Below, in pieces: positions 9,041 through 18,732 of a DNA stretch of 64,000 nt. A program made the translations under genes and the position numbers. The notes beneath the pieces were generated by a model. That model saw nothing but the letters and a program-made list of their open reading frames with translations, was not told the DNA's origin and made no database searches. Location: contig CM028336.1 of the NCBI GenBank assembly GCA_016647705.1, positions 13,834,880 to 13,898,879 of the forward strand. The letters run 5' to 3'. How positions within the stretch are numbered: the stretch's first letter is position 1; every line of letters starts with the position of its first letter. This DNA is from Eucommia ulmoides (taxonomy: Eukaryota; Streptophyta; Magnoliopsida; Garryales; Eucommiaceae).

Positions 9041-12000
9041 TTACAGAAGCATATCTGACCTGGCTGGCAATCTCTTGAAGAAATTTACAGGTACAGATGG
9101 CATCTTGGACCTGAAACGAGGATGGCGAAGCCAGTAAAGCCCAAATAGCACTGCAACAACTTGGAAAGGAGTAACATAAAGAAACACGGCGGTGAACAGT
9201 GCAATCATGATGAAGATAGCCGTAGCCCTTGGATCCCTCCAGCTCAAGATGGCCAGTGCTCTCTCCCCTTGTGATGCCAAATCTCCAATGACGGTCTGCA
9301 CTCTGCCAGCCACACTTCTCAGTCGGTCATACCTCATCCTCACAAAATCCGTCGGCCTAGAGGTTGGGAACGTGTCGAATTCCTCATCCAGCTCATCAGG
9401 GTGTACATTCTCTGCTTGTGAAAGTCGTGCATCCATGTGGGGTGGGTGCCTTTGCCTAAATCGGTAGTTCCATAGCCCAATGACAAATAGGTAGAGAAAT
9501 ATCGTCGGCAAGATCAGCTCTGGGTAGCAAACCAATATCAGAAACAAAACATGCACAAGAATCGTCGTCAACGGGTTCCTCCAATGACAGATGCCATCAA
9601 ACCATCTGCAGACAGCTGAAATCCCTGAGAGAAGCGACATTATGCGATGGAAATTGGCTTTACTTCTCCTGAGGCTCCACATGTGATAATCCACATCCAG
9701 CATGTACTCTACTATCTCACGCCTGAGCGGAGGCTCTGATCTGGCTAGTCTGGTTGCCACTATCTGCATCGCTTGGTGACGAAGCCAATCAATGTGTCTT
9801 ACCGAGATGGGTTGGATATAATGCATTTTGGGAAGCAATGGCCTTCCATATTGAGTCACCATGTTAGCCCATGCAGTGCAAGTGAAACGTATTGCTAGTT
9901 GAAGCTCCCCATGTTTCTTAAGACCAGAGGGTTGCAGCACAAGTAAGGGGTAGTAATGTGAATAAATCCTATCAGTCTCTAGGGTGGAAAGCCGAATTCT
10001 CACCTTGCCGATTCTTTGGTCTCTTGCATCCTCTTTGGTTCCATTGACGTGACAGTTGTCAAAAACTCCAACGGTGATTACTGTACATGGATCGTGTACC
10101 TCCCAGGTGTACTGCTCATTCCAGCGAGGAGACAGGGTATCAAGAAGTGTTCTGGTTCGAACCCATTTGTTCCCATACTTGGCAACACAGTAAGCATCCG
10201 TAGTCCTGCCCTCCTTGCTCTTCATCGGTAGCAGATTTTGAGCGCTCAGAATGCCTAGTTCAAGGATTCCGATGCTGGGTTTCCTCAAATGTTTCGATGA
10301 CGGCTGAAGATCACTACTAAAATGTGTGGATTCATCAAGGACATGGTAACCCGCATCGATAGAGAGCCTGAGTTGAATTTTGCTCGAGAATCTCACTTCT
10401 TTCTTCTTCTTGTCACCTTCTTCCTCAGCCATAGAAGGTCTGTGGAGGTTGAACCACCGAGCATCTGGGAGCTTCGCGTGGTCTGCTCTATGTGGAACCT
10501 CTCTAACCGGTATGATCATTCGTCCAAGGAGCTCATCCTTACCCGGTCCAATCCTGTCATCCACACTGATAATTATGAATTCATCGAATGGCTCGGAGGC
10601 CACAAACAAAAGTTCCTCGTTCCAAACAGGATTCACATGTCTAATCTGGGAAGGCCGAGTTAACCTGAGCTGGTGCCCGAGCTGAACTCTCACAAATGTA
10701 TCAAGTTGTCTACCTCTATCTGAAGGCACAAGATCCTGAGCTTCGATAACATGGACTCGAAGGTAGTACAATTTTGGCGAGAAATATACCTTTGAACGTG
10801 TATTGGTTACGCTCTGTTGGCTAATGTCGTGAGCATCATTGTGCCATGCCTCCGGAAAAGCCTCATCCGCTTGTGTTCCAATCCAAACTGCAAGCATAAT
10901 TTCCCCCACATAGATCTTCTCCCCCTTTTTATTCTCTAATTTATACCATTGAGGAGCCAATGGACTGTCTGGTGGCATACGAACAGGCACGTCCACAATA
11001 TCAAAAACAACCTTCCCTACAAAATCATCCTTCCCAATATCCTTATCTTTCACTACAACTTCAATCAAATTGGACTGCAATCTCTCTTTAGTAAAGGCAA
11101 AGACTTTGTTCCATACCGGGTATTGGTTCTTCTCCAAGTGCTTGGTTACCCCTTTGTAGTTCCCAACCCTGACTTCCACATAAGGGTCAAGACTTCCTGT
11201 TACGTCCATGACGGGAAGATCCTTGGCCTTCACAACATGGATATACACATAGTGCATCTGCTCTACCAGATCGTAAGTACTGGAGGTCTTGTCCCTTCCC
11301 CAATATCCCATACGTGCAGCCACCGGCGGTCTAGTCTCCACCAGCCCGAATTCATTCTTTGGGATTGGGCCTCCCGGCATCTGCATCTTCATATGCATTA
11401 CATTTGCTGGGGCGGCTTGCATAAAGTCACCTCTGGTCTCAACTTTAATTGGCTTTTCCGCAGAGGGTGGAGGACCTGTGTTGGCACCAACACTATGAAA
11501 GGTCCTCACCGGTGGAGGACCTTTGTTGGCACCAACAGTATGAAAGGTCCTCACCTCTTTCTCCTTCTTCGTCTTCGCCTTCCTATTTTGTTTCTCGCTC
11601 TCCTTGTACTCATCATCCAGTTTGTTAGCATTCAATTCGTGCAAAGGAGTTCCTTTAGTTTCCGAACTACTCACCGCATCGAACCCTTCGGGCGGGGGGG
11701 AATACTGGCCTTGTGCTGCATATATTTTCAGAGCAATATCCCCCTTTATATGTGAGAATATGCCGCGTTTGTCGAGTGGGAACCGCTGAACCGTGGCTTC
11801 GGATTCGGACCACGGCACTGAGACGCCAGATATTCGGACACGGCCGAGGAAATTTCTGTGGTGGTCGCGACTGCGGTCGTTGTAAAGGAGAACTTCGATC
11901 GTCTTGCTCGGAAGATCGGTGGGATTGTTGATGTTGAAAAGGAGCGTCTCGTTCCATGTGGGGTTGAGATCTCTGGTCTTTGTTTGCGTTCTCTGCCGTT

Positions 12001-12100
12001 GCTCGTCGAAGTCTACTTCCACAAGGGGGTTTGCGGATCCTTGTCCGTCTTTGGGCATTAGATCACTTGCGTCCAGAACTTCGACGACGAGTTTGGCCAT
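9041..12100 (-). CDS. MCTP family protein: multiple C2 domains and transmembrane region
   Basis: This intact, intronless frame encodes 1019 residues. The ATG at 12100 sits in a near-ideal plant context (ACCATGGCC); an 11-codon extension upstream would need a GTG start. The layout is C2A (about 1-128), a basic flexible linker, C2B (283-405), C2C (445-560), C2D (611-740), and the plant PRT_C membrane domain (about 845-1019) with hydrophobic segments near 844-877 and 959-985. C2B keeps Ca-ligand Asp residues (VMDVTGSLDPYVEV and VKDKDIGKDD); in C2A the usual second Asp is Asn (SANPLVEV). MCTP proteins tether endoplasmic reticulum to plasma membrane, often at plasmodesmata, and some act in signalling (QUIRKY) or florigen transport (FTIP1). 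The paralogue cannot be assigned by eye. The single-exon form is usual for this family. It is the only intact host gene here, with transposons close on both sides. Confidence 0.95.
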   Translation of the reverse strand: MAKLVVEVLDASDLMPKDGQGSANPLVEVDFDEQRQRTQTKTRDLNPTWNETLLFNINNPTDLPSKTIEVLLYNDRSRDHHRNFLGRVRISGVSVPWSESEATVQRFPLDKRGIFSHIKGDIALKIYAAQGQYSPPPEGFDAVSSSETKGTPLHELNANKLDDEYKESEKQNRKAKTKKEKEVRTFHTVGANKGPPPVRTFHSVGANTGPPPSAEKPIKVETRGDFMQAAPANVMHMKMQMPGGPIPKNEFGLVETRPPVAARMGYWGRDKTSSTYDLVEQMHYVYIHVVKAKDLPVMDVTGSLDPYVEVRVGNYKGVTKHLEKNQYPVWNKVFAFTKERLQSNLIEVVVKDKDIGKDDFVGKVVFDIVDVPVRMPPDSPLAPQWYKLENKKGEKIYVGEIMLAVWIGTQADEAFPEAWHNDAHDISQQSVTNTRSKVYFSPKLYYLRVHVIEAQDLVPSDRGRQLDTFVRVQLGHQLRLTRPSQIRHVNPVWNEELLFVASEPFDEFIIISVDDRIGPGKDELLGRMIIPVREVPHRADHAKLPDARWFNLHRPSMAEEEGDKKKKEVRFSSKIQLRLSIDAGYHVLDESTHFSSDLQPSSKHLRKPSIGILELGILSAQNLLPMKSKEGRTTDAYCVAKYGNKWVRTRTLLDTLSPRWNEQYTWEVHDPCTVITVGVFDNCHVNGTKEDARDQRIGKVRIRLSTLETDRIYSHYYPLLVLQPSGLKKHGELQLAIRFTCTAWANMVTQYGRPLLPKMHYIQPISVRHIDWLRHQAMQIVATRLARSEPPLRREIVEYMLDVDYHMWSLRRSKANFHRIMSLLSGISAVCRWFDGICHWRNPLTTILVHVLFLILVCYPELILPTIFLYLFVIGLWNYRFRQRHPPHMDARLSQAENVHPDELDEEFDTFPTSRPTDFVRMRYDRLRSVAGRVQTVIGDLASQGERALAILSWRDPRATAIFIMIALFTAVFLYVTPFQVVAVLFGLYWLRHPRFRSKMPSVPVNFFKRLPARSDMLL
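11465..11554 (-). repeat. 45-bp tandem duplication coding for a linker repeat in MCTP
   Basis: Residues 183-197 (VRTFHTVGANKGPPP) are repeated at 198-212 (VRTFHSVGANTGPPP). The DNA copies are nearly identical, so this is a young in-frame 15-codon duplication in the disordered linker between C2A and C2B. The frame is kept and the protein should tolerate it. Confidence 0.9.
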
Positions 12101-12688
12101 GGTGGAATTGGCAAAGCTTAATGAATAATTCACCGAGGATGTAGGTCAAATATATGAGGTGAAAAGCGGTTGGTAGAGAAAGAGAGAGCGCGAGAGAATG
12201 ATTAAAGAAGATAGGAATAGTAGCACAGAAGAGGGAGAGGAAGATGAGGTTGGGAAAGATAGTGGCGGTGGGGGATGAGTTGGGTTATTTTTGAGTAAGA
12301 AGACAGAAACATGTGTTTGATTAGTATGAGAGAGAGAGAGAGCGATAGAAGATATTGTGGAACAGTGGAAGAAAACAGAGACGGATGACATCTCTCCTGT
12401 GTTTGGGAGATGGAAAGAGAAACAAGTTTGGTTCAATGGAGGGGCCCCGCCGAGGGTAGAATATCTCTTTCGATTCTGGTGGGTAGAGAGAGAGAGGGAG
12501 TGGAACTAAAGTGATGATGTTTCGGTTGAGAAAAAGAATGATTTCTTTATTACGGGCTGAAAGTAATGAGTTCCTTCATGGAAATTAATAAGAGAGAAAA
12601 AAGAGTTTGAGAAAAGCATTCATTTCTTTCCTGGCAGGATCTCTCATTTTCCTGATTGGCCTCCAAGGAGTTCAGGCACCATGCCATG
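12101..12688 (-). promoter_or_regulatory. 5' untranslated and promoter region of the MCTP gene
   Basis: On the gene's strand this region is rich in CT tracts (GA runs on the plus strand at about 12179-12195, 12328-12345 and 12486-12500). Such pyrimidine-rich tracts are common in plant leaders and core promoters. TATA-like AATATATGAG at about 12149 is only some 50 bp from the ATG, so I do not call it the TATA box. The region is cut at 12688 by the hAT element, which separates it from the more distal flank that resumes at 16778. Confidence 0.5.
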
Positions 12689-13039
12689 TAGGACAGAAAG
12701 CCGGGCAGGCAGGTCGGGTTTTGGACTGTTTTTCCCCCGACCCGATCGGAATCTTGGTCGAGCATACCTGACCGCCCCCGATCCGACAACCCCCACCTGT
12801 ATGTCGGGTTCAGGTGATTGGGTCACGGTCGGGTTTCGGGTTGCAATCTTCTTCTTCTTTGGGTGGAAAATCTAAACAGCTGCAGTAAGTTTTTTCCCCT
12901 TTTTTTTTTGGCTTGTTTTTTGGAGCTGTTGTGTTGTGTTGTGTTAAACTTACCTACAAATTTATAAATAAAACACAATAATTACTTCAAAAATTACAAA
13001 CAATAAAAAAATAACAAACTAAGAACATCATAACAACAA

Positions 13040-13280
13040 TATAAATTACCAAACCACAACAAAAATAATAAATTCTAAACTTCAACAATCACCACCAACA
13101 AGAAACTAAAAACACCATAACAACAATACTAGTTACCAAAGCACCACAAAAATAATAAATTCTAAACTTGAACCACTACCACCAACAATAAGAAACTAAA
13201 AACACCACAACATGTCAAGAACAATACTGATAAACAAACCAAAAATAGTAAATTCTAAACTTCAACAATCACCGGCTCGT
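13040..13280. repeat. ~90-bp tandem repeat, three copies, in the hAT element
   Basis: The block with AAATTCTAAACTT followed by a CACCACCAACAA-like segment recurs at about 13071, 13159 and 13251, so the period is close to 90 bp. It lies between the end of the transposase gene and the left terminus of the element. Confidence 0.65.
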
Positions 13281-13360
13281 CAATGTTGTCATCATTCGTA
13301 ATCCCTACAACATAAATTGAGAGGATTATTAATAATTAGATAAACAAAAATAAATAGATA

Positions 13361-15474
13361 TTAAAATAATTTGAAAATACCCAAAGTGAGATTCTCGAAT
13401 GCTTCAACATCATCAATTGCTTCCCTGATGCTAATTTCTTTCGCCGAAGAACGAATCCAATCTTGAGCACAAATAAGAGCTTCTACCGTTTTTGGTGCCA
13501 AAGAACTCCGAAAATGATCTAGTATGCGACCCCCTGTGCTAAATGTCGATTCTAAGGCGACGGTAGACACGAGCATTGCAAGAACATGTCGTACAAGAAT
13601 AGAAAGAATACGATATCTAGAGGCATTCAATTTCCACCAAGCTAATACATCAAACCCTTCTACATTTTCTTCCACCCTCTCCACAAGATATCGGTCTACC
13701 TTACTTTGGTTTTCTTGTGTGCCTACCCTCTCCAAATGTTGTTTATACCCCAAAAATCTCATTGCCTTTCGATCCATTGGGCCACTACTAGATACATTTT
13801 GTTCCAATGGTTGACTTGATTTTGGATTGTTAGAAGTACCTCCATTATGAAGCATGAAATACGAATCATATAAACGAAAAAGAACGGATTTCACTTTGTT
13901 AGTCATCTTATTAGCTTTCACAAAGTCAAACAATGATCCAAAACAATATTCAACATAACTCAACTTGAATCGAGGATCAAGAACCAACCTGACAAATAAC
14001 AACGGATTCATTTTCTCAAATTTCCCCCAATACTTATCAAATTTAATTTTCATGTTTTGCGCCATTAAGCTCAAGTAAGGTGCACCACTACTACATTCTT
14101 CCTCAATTGTGTCTTGGATTTGAACATGTTCCGGAAAAAAAAATCATTGCAAGTTACATGTCTTGAGCCCGACAAACGAACGATAGCGTCGTACAAAACT
14201 TTAAGAAATTTGGTGAATAACCGAACCTTATCCCAATCCTCCGTTAGGGGAGGCCCTAAAGGTGTTTTCTTCGATCTCCTACTAACCTCTTCGTCTCTCT
14301 CATTATCATCTTCTTCTGTGATACTAGGAATAAAATTGGTATCTTCTTCTTCCAATCGACTAAAGGCTTTTTGAAATTTTTCCACTCTCTATAACATCAA
14401 GTATGTATAGTTCCACCTTGTAGGCACATCTAAACATACTTGTGCTTTACACTCAATCTTTTCTATCTCCGAGCATAACTTAAAATTTTTCATTCTTTGT
14501 GGAGAAGACCTCACATAACGAACGACATTTCTTACATTCACAATGGATTCATCCACTTCCTTCAAACCATCACAAACAATAAGATTTAAAATATGAACAC
14601 AACATCTCACGTGCAAGAACTTATGCTCTAAAATTGTATCAACTCTATCCTTAGTTTTTCTTTTCAAGTATTGAATTACACCATTATTTGAACTAGCATT
14701 ATCAACGGTGATTGTGAGAATATTGTCTATCCTCCAATTAAGCAAACACGTCTGAATAATTTTACAGAGTATTTCACCTTTGTGACTTTCCACTATGCAA
14801 AAGTTAAGAATTCTCTTATGCATATTCCATTCAGTGTCAATGAAATGTGTCGTGAGACACATGTAATTTAAATTTTGGATCGAAGTCCATGTGTCTATGG
14901 TGAGACAAACTCTTTTACCTCGAAGAGTATTTTTCAACTTATTTCTCTCTCTCGAATAAACCTCAAAACAATCTTTAGCGATTGTAATACGAGACGGAAT
15001 TTTGGTCCATTTAGGACAAACAACACGCATAAACTTACGAAACCCCTCACCCTCAACATGACGGATAGGAAACTCGTCTATAATCAACATCTCAGCCAAA
15101 GCTCTACGACAATCCTCAAAACTAAATTTTACTGTCGTCAAACTCCCAATAGAACTTTCCACTATCGATTCATCTTTTGGTTTAAAACCTAATGTAGTTT
15201 GAGATGGGTCTCGTAGAGTAGCCTGATATTCCTTACATTTGAAGTCCAAATGAGACTTCATTGACCCCGTTCCATGCCTTTTGCTATGACAGTGATATGT
15301 GACCGAATAATGATTACAAGCTGCTTTTAGTTTTTTGGGGTCAGTCTCAAGTGGGTTTACGACAGTGAAATGGTCCCAAACATAAGACCGTTTCCTGGCG
15401 TTAGGATCACAGGGTGCAAGTGGTGGCTTTTCGGTAGTAGTATCTTTCACAACATCTTTATCGTGCTCAGCCAT
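13361..15474 (-). pseudogene. hAT transposase, disrupted
   Basis: The gene opens at the ATG at 15474 and shows a BED-type zinc finger region (residues about 28-80, with SYVWDHFTVV), an RNase H-like core with Asp in TIDTWTS and TVDNASSNN, and the C-terminal hAT dimerisation region (FDVLAWWKLNASRY, then STVALESTFSTGGRILDHFR with the conserved Glu). Transposase would cut at the terminal repeats. Total span corresponds to about 700 residues, normal for the family. Two lesions break it: an in-frame stop at 14389-14391 (after TYLML) and a 1-base frameshift at the nine-base A/T run near 14137-14145. The first Cys pair of the zinc finger reads CNHY, where CNHC is usual. The last two facts suggest that the protein was already impaired. 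Confidence 0.92.
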
Positions 15475-16043
15475 TTAACGATCTAACAAAAAAGTAAGTA
15501 TACAAAAATTAATTCCGGAATTGTTTCCTTTGTTTTTTATTTCCTGGTATGTTTATTGTTTATTTTCAGTAGTAGTTTGTTTATTGTTTATTGCTATGAC
15601 AGTAATCAACCAACAATGCATAAACAATGGAGCTAGCACTGAAACTAAACTTACCTAAAAAATGGAGCTCGCACTGAAACACAACTAAACAACTAACTAA
15701 ACAATGCATAACCCATTTCAAATCTAAACAAAACCCAAAATTAAACAACAAAACCACACACAAAACACAACTTCACAAGGAAGGCAGTTTCCAATTTAAA
15801 ACTTCAGGCAAAAAGTCATATTCAACATTTGCTCTAATTTCCCTTCAATGAACAAAAATCAAAACTAAGCAATCATTTCTGCCATTCTGCTCACCAGCCT
15901 TTTAAATCTAAAAAAACCCAAAGTTGAACAACGAAAAGTAGCAGTTTTCAATTCTAAACAACAGGTAAAAAGTTGAATTCAACACTCATTCTAATTTCTC
16001 TTTGGTAAACCTTTCAACAATGCATAAACAAAAAATTAAATCA

Positions 16044-16435
16044 CACCTAAACTAACGGAGAATAGAGGAGAAGAGAGTCTAGGCAAAAAATTAAACTAGA
16101 CCTAAACAAAAATAAAATCAGAACAAACAAACAACACCAGATCAAACAAACAGATTAAATCACACCTAAACTAACGGAGAACAGAGAATCGGAAAGAGAC
16201 GGAGAAGAGAGTCTAGGCAAAAAATTAAACTAAACCTAAACAAAAATAAAATCAGAACAAACAAACAAAACCAAATCAACACAAACAAAAAATTAAAAAC
16301 CCTAACTAGAAACTTACAGAATCGGCCGTGGGGAGAACCGCAGCAAAAATTGAAGTCCTGTTGAGGTCCTGAGGAAGCGATCTTGGCCGTAGGGAGAACC
16401 GGAGCAAAAATTGAAGTCTACTCCGTTGAGGGAGT
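16044..16435. repeat. Two tandem duplications in the 5' part of the hAT element
   Basis: A block of about 120 bp beginning CACCTAAACTAACGGAGAA occurs at about 16044 and 16164. Just outside it a block of about 64 bp with GGGAGAACCG and GCAAAAATTGAAGTC occurs at about 16328 and 16391. Both lie between the transposase start and the right terminus, where hAT elements often keep repeated promoter or binding sequences. Confidence 0.7.
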
Positions 16436-16777
16436 GAGTGAACGAGAGAGGTGAGAAAATAGCAATCAATCGGGGGTGTGGCGGCGATGGAGTGAGGATT
16501 AGTTTGTGATCAAATTTAGGGTTAGGGTCGGAGGGGGGTATATATATATAAGGGGGGATATTTTGGTAATTTAACATACGTTCGGTCAGGTTCGGGTTAT
16601 CGGGCGGGTGAACGTTAAAATCCGACCGGGGGGGGGCAGTCATAGGTGAGTCAGTCGGTCGGGTTGGGTCTGAATCAAAAAAAAAGTCAGTGTATTTCCG
16701 CCCGAAACAGAGCTGCTCGGGGCGGGACGGGCGGTCGGGGCGGGTCAGCGGTTTTTTATTTCATCCCAAATGCCATG

Positions 16778-16911
16778 CCTTCCCCAAATGAAAAATTAAG
16801 CCCACCATAAGGTCTTAGTTTTATACCATTAGAATATTTTTGTCATTTGTGAATGTTTTAATCATAATTTTTTTTTTAATATTTATGATTAAATAAACAA
16901 ACAATACAAAT

Positions 16912-16980
<69 letters not shown>

Positions 16981-16982
16981 GA
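16778..16982. other. Short flank between hAT and MULE with a (TAA)n microsatellite
   Basis: The sequence left of the hAT insertion continues here. Positions 16913-16980 are a TAA microsatellite with one interruption near 16947. The MULE end follows immediately. No gene is visible. Confidence 0.8.
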
Positions 16983-17289
16983 GTTTTTTAATATGGGATC
17001 CAATGCCTACCTACATATTCGTGTTATCCCCTAATAACACTATACATTTAAAATAAAACTCATTTGCAGCCGTGACTTTCACTATGGAAGAAAAGGCGCG
17101 TGAAGAGAGCTTCTTTTGGAAGGTAATTTTCGTGAGAAAGTTTCAGTCGAAATTTGGAAACTACCATTCGAAGATACCTAGAAATTACTCCACATAAATA
17201 ATCCCGGTGTAGTGTTCTTCTCATACCTAGAAGCATCCCATCGCGGTTTGGCATTAGTGTGAACATCATCGCCGTAAACACCGATTACC

Positions 17290-18560
17290 GTCACCGTCGC
17301 CGTCGATTCTCAGCCCCCGTCGCCGTCCATTCCCAGCCGCCGTCGCTGTCCATTCCAAGCCGTCAATTTCCTTATCTGGTAAGTTTCATCTCACCCAATC
17401 TATTCTCTATTTAGGGCTTAGGGTTTCGTAACCACTGTGCAGTAACAATCGTCGATTGAATTCTTGATATGTTTATTAATATGCTAAAATCGAACATTGA
17501 TGTGGGTTTGTTCATTCTCAAATTTGATTTGGGCGTTTGTTTTTTTCTCTGTTGATGTGGGTTTGTTTATTATCTGTTGATTTAAGCGTTTTCTTTGTTC
17601 ATTATCTATTGAGTTGGGTGTTTGTTTATTCTCTATTGAACTGGGTTTGTTCATTCTTGATATATTTTTAGTTGCAATTTCTTAGTAGTATTGTGCTTCA
17701 TCTTTTCCAATCTATTTGTCGTTTAGGGTTCAGGCATTTGCGACCACTGTGTAGCAAAAATCGTTAATTGAGTTTTCGATATATTTATTGATGTGAAAAA
17801 ATCGAACATTGATGTGGGTTTGTTCATTCTCAAAAGTTGATTTGGGCGTTTGTTGAAAAATTATAAATGTACAGTAAAAATTCAACTAATTATAATTGTA
17901 CAATAAATATTCAACTTTCCATGTTGATTTTCAATCTTCGTCCTCTTTTCTTGTTGATGTTAGAATTATTGAGATTTTTTTATGTGTAGCAAAAATCAAC
18001 AATTGAAGTCTTGTTTTGGATTACCATGTTGTTACTTTTCATTATTAATGTGGGATTGTTGATCAAATCGTTACTGTAATGAAAAAATTGATATTTAGTT
18101 AATAAGTAGCAAAAATCGATATTTGATTTATTGAGATTTTTACTGTGTAGCAATAATCGTTACTTTTCATTATTGAAGTCTGTTTTGGATTCACATCTTG
18201 TTACTTTATAACTGTACAATAAATATTCAAGAAATTATAACTGTATAGTAAATATCCAACTTTCCATGTTGATTTCCAATCTTCTTCTTCTTCTTTTCTT
18301 GTTGATGTTATATTTATTGAGATTTTTTGTGTAGCAAAAATCAACAATTGAAGTCTTGTTTTAGATTAACATGTTATTAATTTTCATTATTGATGATGGG
18401 TCGTTGATTAAATTATTACTGTGATGCAAAAATCGATGTTTAGTTAATGTGTAGCAAAAATCGATGTTTGATTTCTTGGTTTGATTTTTCCATCTTCTTC
18501 CTCTTTTGATCAAAAACATCAATTTTACTGTGATGCAAAAATCGACGTTGAATCCATAAT
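17290..18560. repeat. Left subterminal repeats of the MULE
   Basis: After a CGCCGTCG-rich stretch (17270-17350) come repeated modules with the core GTGTAGCAAAAATC followed by GAT or AAC, interleaved with TGATGTGGGTTTGTT and TTTCTTGTTGATGTT. The landmark TCAACAATTGAAGTCTTG occurs near 17997 and 18342. The same modules occur in the second MULE. They are probably non-coding and may be transposase-binding or promoter sequence. Confidence 0.7.
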
Positions 18561-18732
18561 TTTAATTTCCATGTTATTCATTTTCATTGTTTTATGTTTT
18601 GGGTTGTTGAATTATTTACTGTCTATTAAAAAAACCATACCTAACGTCTTGTTTTGAATTATTCTCTTCTTCATCTACATTGTTAATGTTTAGATGTTGA
18701 ATTCTTGTACGCCACCGTAATTGTTTCTCAGG

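Larger units (their letters stand above)
12689..16769 (-). mobile_element. hAT superfamily DNA transposon (Ac/Tam3-like), 4.1 kb
   Basis: The element is flanked by a perfect 8-base duplication, ATGCCATG (12681-12688 and 16770-16777), the hallmark of hAT transposition. It starts TAGGACAGAAAG and ends TTTCATCCCAA, giving short imperfect terminal inverted repeats. Both ends are rich in (G)GTCGGG and its complement over 100-150 bp, as in hAT subterminal transposase-binding regions. Inside is a single transposase gene on the minus strand, now broken. The element sits about 0.6 kb upstream of the MCTP start codon. Confidence 0.93.

Noticed and set aside
10949-11755. 268-codon plus-strand frame opposite the MCTP gene
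   Set aside because: It lies wholly antisense to an intact conserved coding sequence and shows no domain; it is a shadow frame.
16821-17003. Minus-strand frame rich in Tyr and Ile
   Set aside because: It is produced by the TAA microsatellite at 16913-16980.
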